NCBI GenBank assembly: GCA_014377535.1
Contig: JACMPK010000095.1
Location: 1 to 49,358, forward strand
Reading direction: 5' to 3'
Source: Gemmatimonadaceae bacterium
GTDB lineage: Bacteria; Gemmatimonadota; Gemmatimonadetes; Gemmatimonadales; Gemmatimonadaceae
Length of the DNA: 49,358 nt
In this document: positions 42,924-49,358 of the stretch, in pieces
How the letters are laid out: each line of letters opens with the position of its first letter
How positions within the stretch are numbered: the first letter of the stretch is position 1
Translations under genes and position numbers: made by a program
The notes under the pieces: generated by a model
What the model was told of the DNA's origin: nothing
The model's input: only the letters and a program-made list of their open reading frames with translations
Databases searched by the model: none

Positions 42924-43059
42924 CCGTTGCACGGCAGCCACATACGAAGCTGTCCGCCATCACATGTTTGCTGGTGGCTGCGGTATCGGTACCACAGTCA
43001 TCCCACTGTCAGTGTCGGCAGCTGCCGGCACGTGCATGCGTCAGATCCGTTGCACGGCA
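42924..43059. repeat. Two exact 13-bp direct repeats upstream of acetoacetyl-CoA synthetase
   Basis: CCGTTGCACGGCA occurs at 42924-42936 and again at 43047-43059, 123 bases apart. Each copy contains a small dyad (CCGT-TGC-ACGG). Both lie in the region between the divergent protease and synthetase genes; the second ends 23 bases before the synthetase start. They look like operator sites, but no regulator gene is adjacent. Confidence 0.5.
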
Positions 43060-43082
43060 TCGATCGCCGTTGGAGTTTTTCG

Positions 43083-45101
<2,019 letters not shown>

Positions 45102-45119
45102 CCATTCCTGCTTGCTGGT

Positions 45120-45152
45120 CGGTGCGCCTTTCTGCAGCGCAGGTTCGCACCG
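45120..45152. terminator. Weak terminator-like hairpin between convergent genes
   Basis: CGGTGCG (45120-45126) pairs with CGCACCG (45146-45152) around a loop that holds a second small stem (CTGC/GCAG). It lies 19 bases after the synthetase stop and 57 bases from the stop of the convergent oligopeptidase gene. The stem is short, so this is tentative. Confidence 0.3.
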
Positions 45153-45208
45153 TGACAGAGCGTCCCGGTGTGGACCACCCGTTCTTCCGGCTGCACGACC
45201 CCACAGTG

Positions 45209-47278
45209 TCAGCGCTCCGAGCGTCCGACCTGATCCAGAATGAACGCATGATCGAACGCGATTTCCCTGAGCCGCTCGTACCGCCCACTGCTGCCGCCAT
45301 GACCGGCGCCCATGTGCATGCGCAGCAGCAACGGGTTGGTATCCGTCTTCAGCGCACGCAGCCGCGCCACCCACTTCGTCGGCTCCCAGTACGCCACGCG
45401 GCTGTCCGTCAGCCCGCTGGTGATCAGCATTGCCGGATACGCCCTGGCGTCAACGTTCTCGTACGGCGAGTACCGCCGCATGTACGCGTACTCCTCGGGA
45501 TTCGCCGGGTTGCCCCACTGCTCCCATTCCTGTGCGGTGAGCGGAATGCTGGCGTCGGACATGGTGTTGATCACGTCGACGAACGGCACGGCCGCGACGA
45601 TCGCCGTGTACAGGTCGGGCCGCATGTTCGCCACGACACCCATCAGCAGGCCACCGGCGCTGCCGCCGTTGGCTACCATTCGCTCTGGTGCGGTGTAGCG
45701 CCCAGCCACCAGAAACTCGCCCACGTCGATGAAGTCGGTGAACGTGTTCAGCTTCTTCATCATCTTGCCATCGTCATACCAGGCGCGGCCCAGTTCCTGT
45801 CCGCCGCGGACATGCGCGATGGCGTAGATCATGCCGCGGTCCAGCAGCGAGATGCGCGTGGAGCTGAACGTCGGCTCCATGTTCGCGCCGTACGAGCCAT
45901 ACGCATACTCCAGCAGCGGGCGCTGCCCGTCTCGCAGCAGTGGCAGCCGATAGACCAGCGACACCGGTACCATCGCGCCGTCGCGCGCCGGCACCATGCA
46001 TCGCTCCACGCCGTACTGCGACGGGTCGTAGCCACCAAGCACCTCCTGCTGCTTCCGCACCGTCCGTTCACGCGTGTGCATGTCGTAGTCGATCACGGTG
46101 TTCGGTGTCACCAGTGACGAGTAGTTGAATCGCAGGTCCGTCGTCTCGAACATGGGGTTTCGCGACAGCGACACGCCGTAAGCCGGCTCGGGAAAGCCGA
46201 TGTCGTGCTGCGCAGCTGTGGCGAGCGTGGTGACATGCAGGCGTCGCAGCCCGTCGCGGCGTTCGCTGACCACGGCATGCGCGCCGAACACGTCGATGCC
46301 CTCGACGAACACGCCGGCGCGGTGCGCCAGCCAGTCATTCCACTGCGACAGGTCGCCGGCATCGTCGCGTACGCGGGCGATCCTGAAGTTCGGCGCATCG
46401 TCGTTCGTCACGATCCAGAAGTGACCGTGTCCGTGCTCCACGTCGTACTCGACGCCGGTGCGTCGGGCGGCAATCAGGCGCGGCCTGGATTCGGGGGCTG
46501 CGGCATCGATGACATGCGTTTCGCCCTGTGTGAAGCTGCCCGAGGTGATGGCGATGAAGCGGCCGCTGCGCAGCCGGCGCACGCCGGCGTTGAACAGCAC
46601 ATCGGATTCGTGAAACACATTCACGTCCTTTCGTACCGGGGTGCCGACCGTGTGTCGCCAGACGCGATCTGCGCGTTTCGCCGTGTCCATAGTCATGTGA
46701 AACAGCGTCCGGCTGTCGCTGGCCCACGCGAGCCCGAAGCCAAGCCGCTCCTTGCGATCACGCAGGTACGTGCCCGTGCGCAGGTTCTTGATGCGGAGCG
46801 TGAAATCCTCGTAGCCCGTGGTGTCGATGAGCAAAGCGAGCAACGAGTGATCCGGGCTGACCTCGAATCCGCCAAGGCTGAAGAACGATCGCCCACGCGC
46901 CTCGCGGTTCTGGTCGAAGATCACCTGTTCCGGTGCGTCGAGCCGTTCCAGCCTGCGACAGAAGATGGGATATGGCTTGCCCTGCACAGTGCGCGAGTAA
47001 TAGAAAAACGGCGCATCCCACGTCGGCACGCTCAGGTCCGTCTCCCTGATGCGCGCCACCAGCTCCGCGTAGAGCGTCTCCTGCAGCGGCTGTGTGGCTG
47101 CAGTCAGCGCATCCGTGTAGGCGTTCTCCGCGTCCAGATACGCACGGACGTCAGGATTGTCGCGATTCCGGAACCAGGCGTAATCATCGATGACCGTCTC
47201 GCCGTGGAACGTCGTTTCGTGCGGGTGCCGTGCCGCGACTGGTGGGGCAGGGTGTTCATTGGACGATGCGTGTGTCAT
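45209..47278 (-). CDS. Oligopeptidase B-like S9A serine peptidase
   Basis: A 689-residue prolyl-oligopeptidase-family enzyme. The N-terminal part has the entry motif VIDDYAWFRNRDNPDVRAYLDAEN, then a seven-bladed propeller. The C-terminal alpha/beta hydrolase domain has GSYGANMEPTFS and HVRGGQELGRAWYDDGK, nucleophile Ser in ANGGSAGGLLMG, Asp in TSGLTDSRVAYWEP and His in MGAGHGGSSGR. The pattern with EPTKW is that of oligopeptidase B, which cuts short peptides after Arg or Lys. There is no signal peptide, so it is cytosolic. ATG 47278 gives the expected length; the frame stays open 124 codons upstream without homology, and no clear ribosome site marks the start. Confidence 0.92.
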   Translation of the reverse strand: MTHASSNEHPAPPVAARHPHETTFHGETVIDDYAWFRNRDNPDVRAYLDAENAYTDALTAATQPLQETLYAELVARIRETDLSVPTWDAPFFYYSRTVQGKPYPIFCRRLERLDAPEQVIFDQNREARGRSFFSLGGFEVSPDHSLLALLIDTTGYEDFTLRIKNLRTGTYLRDRKERLGFGLAWASDSRTLFHMTMDTAKRADRVWRHTVGTPVRKDVNVFHESDVLFNAGVRRLRSGRFIAITSGSFTQGETHVIDAAAPESRPRLIAARRTGVEYDVEHGHGHFWIVTNDDAPNFRIARVRDDAGDLSQWNDWLAHRAGVFVEGIDVFGAHAVVSERRDGLRRLHVTTLATAAQHDIGFPEPAYGVSLSRNPMFETTDLRFNYSSLVTPNTVIDYDMHTRERTVRKQQEVLGGYDPSQYGVERCMVPARDGAMVPVSLVYRLPLLRDGQRPLLEYAYGSYGANMEPTFSSTRISLLDRGMIYAIAHVRGGQELGRAWYDDGKMMKKLNTFTDFIDVGEFLVAGRYTAPERMVANGGSAGGLLMGVVANMRPDLYTAIVAAVPFVDVINTMSDASIPLTAQEWEQWGNPANPEEYAYMRRYSPYENVDARAYPAMLITSGLTDSRVAYWEPTKWVARLRALKTDTNPLLLRMHMGAGHGGSSGRYERLREIAFDHAFILDQVGRSER

Positions 47279-47630
47279 GGTGCAGGCAAGGGCGGGGCAT
47301 GGCCGCGGCGTGCGGAACAGAGGGAGTGTGCCCGTGCAATGGATACCGTTTGCGCTGGTGACGGTAGCTCGCGCACGCCGGGAGTGCGCACGCCGCACGA
47401 GTTGATGCGACCGTCCGGCGGCCTCGCAGATCGGTGCGCCAGCTGTGTGCCGCGCACGGCGAGCCGGTCGGCGCAGTCGCCGCCGCGTGTGCAGCGGCCA
47501 TCCCCGTCGGTGATGGTCCGGTCCCGGATTCGCACTCGAGGGGTGGAACCCTGTCGCATGGACCGGTGTCGTGCCGGTATCTTGCACTGACGGACGCTCC
47601 AACCTCCACGATTCCCCAGCCTCACCACCG
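47279..47630. other. Divergent control region before the phenylalanine/tyrosine degradation genes
   Basis: These 352 bases lie between the oligopeptidase and phenylalanine hydroxylase starts. The open frames in it show no domains. A short dyad, ACCGG-N7-CCGGT, lies about 50-70 bases before the hydroxylase start, followed by TATCTT, which could be a -10, but no convincing -35 is seen. Confidence 0.35.
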
Positions 47631-48554
47631 ATGACGGCACCAGCGGCCACTCAGCCTGGACTGACCACCACCAAGGCCCCCTACATCGAAGCGGCCCAGG
47701 CGCGTGGAGAGCTGTACATCGTGCAGCCCTACGAGCAGTACAGCGATGCGAACCACGACACCTGGCGCCGCCTGTACGAGCGGATGACGCCTCGCTGGGC
47801 GCGCTATGCAAACCAGCGCTTCCTGGATGGCATCACCACACTCTCGCTGGACCCGACGCGCGTGCCTCGGCTCGAGGACGTGAACCAGTTCATGCGGCCG
47901 CGAACCGGCTTCCGCGCCAAGCCCGTCAGCGGCTACGTGCCGGCGTTCCGGTTCTTCGACTGCCTGCGCAACCGCGAGTTCCCCACCACGATCACCATCC
48001 GTGATGGCGACGTGCTGGACTACCTCCCCGAGCCCGACATCTTCCACGACATCGGTGGTCACGTTCCGATGCACACGGATGCGGCGTTCGCCGACACGCT
48101 GGTCAAGTTCGGCGAATGCGCCCATGTCGCCGCCGAGATCGTGCAGGGCATCAGCGACACGCAGGAGCAGCTTCGCACGCTGACGTCGATCCAGCAGGCG
48201 ATGGCGCGCTTCTTCTGGTTCACCATCGAGTTCGGCCTCATGAGGGGCCCCACGCCTGATGAATGCAAGGTGTACGGCAGCGGCCTGCTGAGCAGCTTCG
48301 GCGAGGTGCAGCATGCGGTGGAGAGCCCCAGCGTGCAGCGTGCGCCGATGCAGCTGGAGTGGGTGATCAATCAGTCGTTCGAGATCCACCGCTACCAGCC
48401 GCTGCTCTTCGTCATCGACGATTTCGAGCAGCTGTTCGACGACGTGCGGCGGCTGGAGCAGTGGATGAAGGATGGAAAATTGAACAATGTCGCGCCCGGG
48501 GGGCCCGCCATCGGCGAGGCCGACCTGCGCAGCTTCCTGGAGGCAGGACACTGA
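47631..48554 (+). CDS. phhA: Aromatic amino acid (phenylalanine 4-) hydroxylase
   Basis: A 307-residue non-heme iron, pterin-dependent hydroxylase that turns phenylalanine into tyrosine. Iron ligands are His139 and His144 in PDIFHDIGGHVPM and most likely Glu200 in WFTIEFGLM. The His-to-Glu interval is about 15 residues longer than in the short Pseudomonas PhhA type as I recall it, with extra sequence around QGISDTQEQLRTLTSIQQ. The C-terminal region has GSGLLSSFGEVQHAVESP and FVIDDFEQL. ATG 47631 is preferred over the GTG/ATG frame 20 codons upstream, which is not conserved-looking; no strong ribosome site is visible. Its stop overlaps the next ATG (TGATG), coupling it to the dioxygenase. Confidence 0.93.
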   Translation: MTAPAATQPGLTTTKAPYIEAAQARGELYIVQPYEQYSDANHDTWRRLYERMTPRWARYANQRFLDGITTLSLDPTRVPRLEDVNQFMRPRTGFRAKPVSGYVPAFRFFDCLRNREFPTTITIRDGDVLDYLPEPDIFHDIGGHVPMHTDAAFADTLVKFGECAHVAAEIVQGISDTQEQLRTLTSIQQAMARFFWFTIEFGLMRGPTPDECKVYGSGLLSSFGEVQHAVESPSVQRAPMQLEWVINQSFEIHRYQPLLFVIDDFEQLFDDVRRLEQWMKDGKLNNVAPGGPAIGEADLRSFLEAGH

Positions 48555-49358
48555 TGGCAACCCAGACGCGCCCCGATGCTGCGGCCACGATCGACACGTT
48601 CCCGCTCAACGGCACTGACTACGTCGAGTTCTTGGTGGGCAATGCAAAGCAGGCCGCGCACTTCTACCGCACGACGTTCGGCTACGAGCTGGTCGCCTAC
48701 CGCGGCCCCGAAACCGGCGAGCGTGAGACGTGCAGCTACGTGCTGCAGCAGCACAAGGTCCGTTTGGTGCTCACCAGCGCCTTCGATCCCGATCACTGGA
48801 TCAACCAGCATGTGCGCCTGCATGGCGACGGCGTGAAGGACATCGCACTCTGGGTGGACGACGCGCGCGGCATGTACGCGATCGCCCTCGAGCGCGGTGC
48901 AAAGTCGTGGGCCGAGCCGAAGATCTCCGAGGATGCACATGGCCGGGTCATCACGGCCGCGATCTGCACTTACGGCGAGACGATCCACACCCTCGTCGAG
49001 CGCAGCGACTATACCGGCGTTTTCATGCCCGGTTTCGAGCCGCGCAGCTCCGAGCTGGTGACTACACCGGTCGGTGTCCAATACGTGGACCACTGCGTCG
49101 GCAACGTCGAGCTGGGAAGGATGAACACGTGGGTCAAGTTCTACGAGGACGTGATGGGTTTTCGCAACCTCATCACCTTCGACGACAAGGACATCAGCAC
49201 CGAGTATTCGTCGCTCATGTCGAAGGTGGTCGCCAGCGGGAACGACCGCATCAAGTTCCCCATCAACGAACCTGCTGCCGGCAAGAAAAAGAGCCAGATC
49301 GACGAGTACCTGGACTTCTATCGCGGCGCGGGTGTGCAGCACCTGGCCCCCGCCACCA
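48554..49358 (+). CDS. hppD: 4-hydroxyphenylpyruvate dioxygenase (partial)
   Basis: The first 268 codons of a vicinal-oxygen-chelate dioxygenase; the C-terminal third is past the right edge. The N-terminal module has VEFLVGNAKQAAHFYRTTFGYELVAYRGPETG and WVDDARGMYAIALERGA. The second module supplies the iron ligands His in YVDHCVGNV and His in GAGVQHLAPAT; the Glu ligand would lie beyond the window. KFPINEPA is the family's substrate-pocket signature. The enzyme converts 4-hydroxyphenylpyruvate to homogentisate. With the overlapping hydroxylase it forms the upper part of Phe/Tyr degradation; the aminotransferase and homogentisate dioxygenase are not in view. Confidence 0.95.
   Translation, partial: MATQTRPDAAATIDTFPLNGTDYVEFLVGNAKQAAHFYRTTFGYELVAYRGPETGERETCSYVLQQHKVRLVLTSAFDPDHWINQHVRLHGDGVKDIALWVDDARGMYAIALERGAKSWAEPKISEDAHGRVITAAICTYGETIHTLVERSDYTGVFMPGFEPRSSELVTTPVGVQYVDHCVGNVELGRMNTWVKFYEDVMGFRNLITFDDKDISTEYSSLMSKVVASGNDRIKFPINEPAAGKKKSQIDEYLDFYRGAGVQHLAPAT

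Noticed and set aside
42927-43082. Longer ATG start for acetoacetyl-CoA synthetase
   Set aside because: The extra 52 residues contain both 13-bp repeats and no homology; TTG 43083 has a well-spaced GGAG and gives the usual length.

Overview
This is a 49.4 kb high-GC stretch packed with genes, with no mobile elements, tRNA, rRNA or CRISPR that I can see. The gene content suggests a Gemmatimonadota-type aerobic heterotroph: a CcoN-CcoO fusion oxidase, a very large NdvB-type glucan synthase, an lmo0937-type small membrane protein, and many secreted M28/M14/S9 peptidases and amidohydrolases. That placement is inference; no 16S or marker gene is present.

Layout. 1-4733 (minus): a cbb3 oxidase operon, ccoNO (fused)-ccoQ-ccoP-ccoG-ccoH. 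Every junction is a 4-base ATGA or GTGA overlap, and ccoH is cut by the window edge. 4868-6795: a FixL/FixJ-like two-component pair, divergently arranged and immediately upstream of the oxidase operon; a related dyad-like motif lies before both. 7111-9285 (plus): a beta-hydroxyacid-dehydrogenase-like enzyme and an MgtC/DUF4010 membrane protein, closed by a strong hairpin. 9352-11994 (minus): a secreted M28 peptidase and a tandem universal stress protein. 12378-19686 (minus): a complete chemosensory operon, cheA-cheW-mcp-cheY-cheB-cheR, with a soluble triple-PAS receptor. 20039-20503 (plus): a short BLUF blue-light photoreceptor divergent from cheA, in which the normally invariant switch glutamine is glutamate.

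20630-28984 (minus): one 2784-residue cyclic beta-1,2-glucan synthase. 29066-34669: a 49-residue membrane protein, a HemN-like radical SAM protein with altered motif residues, a MASE1-GGDEF diguanylate cyclase coupled to a Tat-type DsrE-like protein, and a BNR/sialidase-like lipoprotein. 34740-42804: secreted hydrolases (M14 peptidase, amidohydrolase, HEAT-cyclophilin, glycerophosphodiesterase, matrixin-like protease). 43083-47278: acetoacetyl-CoA synthetase and oligopeptidase B, convergent. 47631-end: phenylalanine hydroxylase overlapping 4-hydroxyphenylpyruvate dioxygenase, the upper Phe/Tyr degradation route; the dioxygenase is cut by the right edge. Acetoacetate from tyrosine breakdown could feed the acetoacetyl-CoA synthetase nearby.

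The most interesting unit is the BLUF gene beside the chemosensory operon. It may form a light-responsive (or, given Gln-to-Glu, a permanently lit-like) input to that pathway. Secondary points are the heme-less FixL-like kinase beside an oxidase with a fused NO subunit and a one-heme CcoP, the shared motif in that locus, two exact 13-bp direct repeats before the acetoacetyl-CoA synthetase, and a 16-bp perfect palindrome before the glucan synthase.
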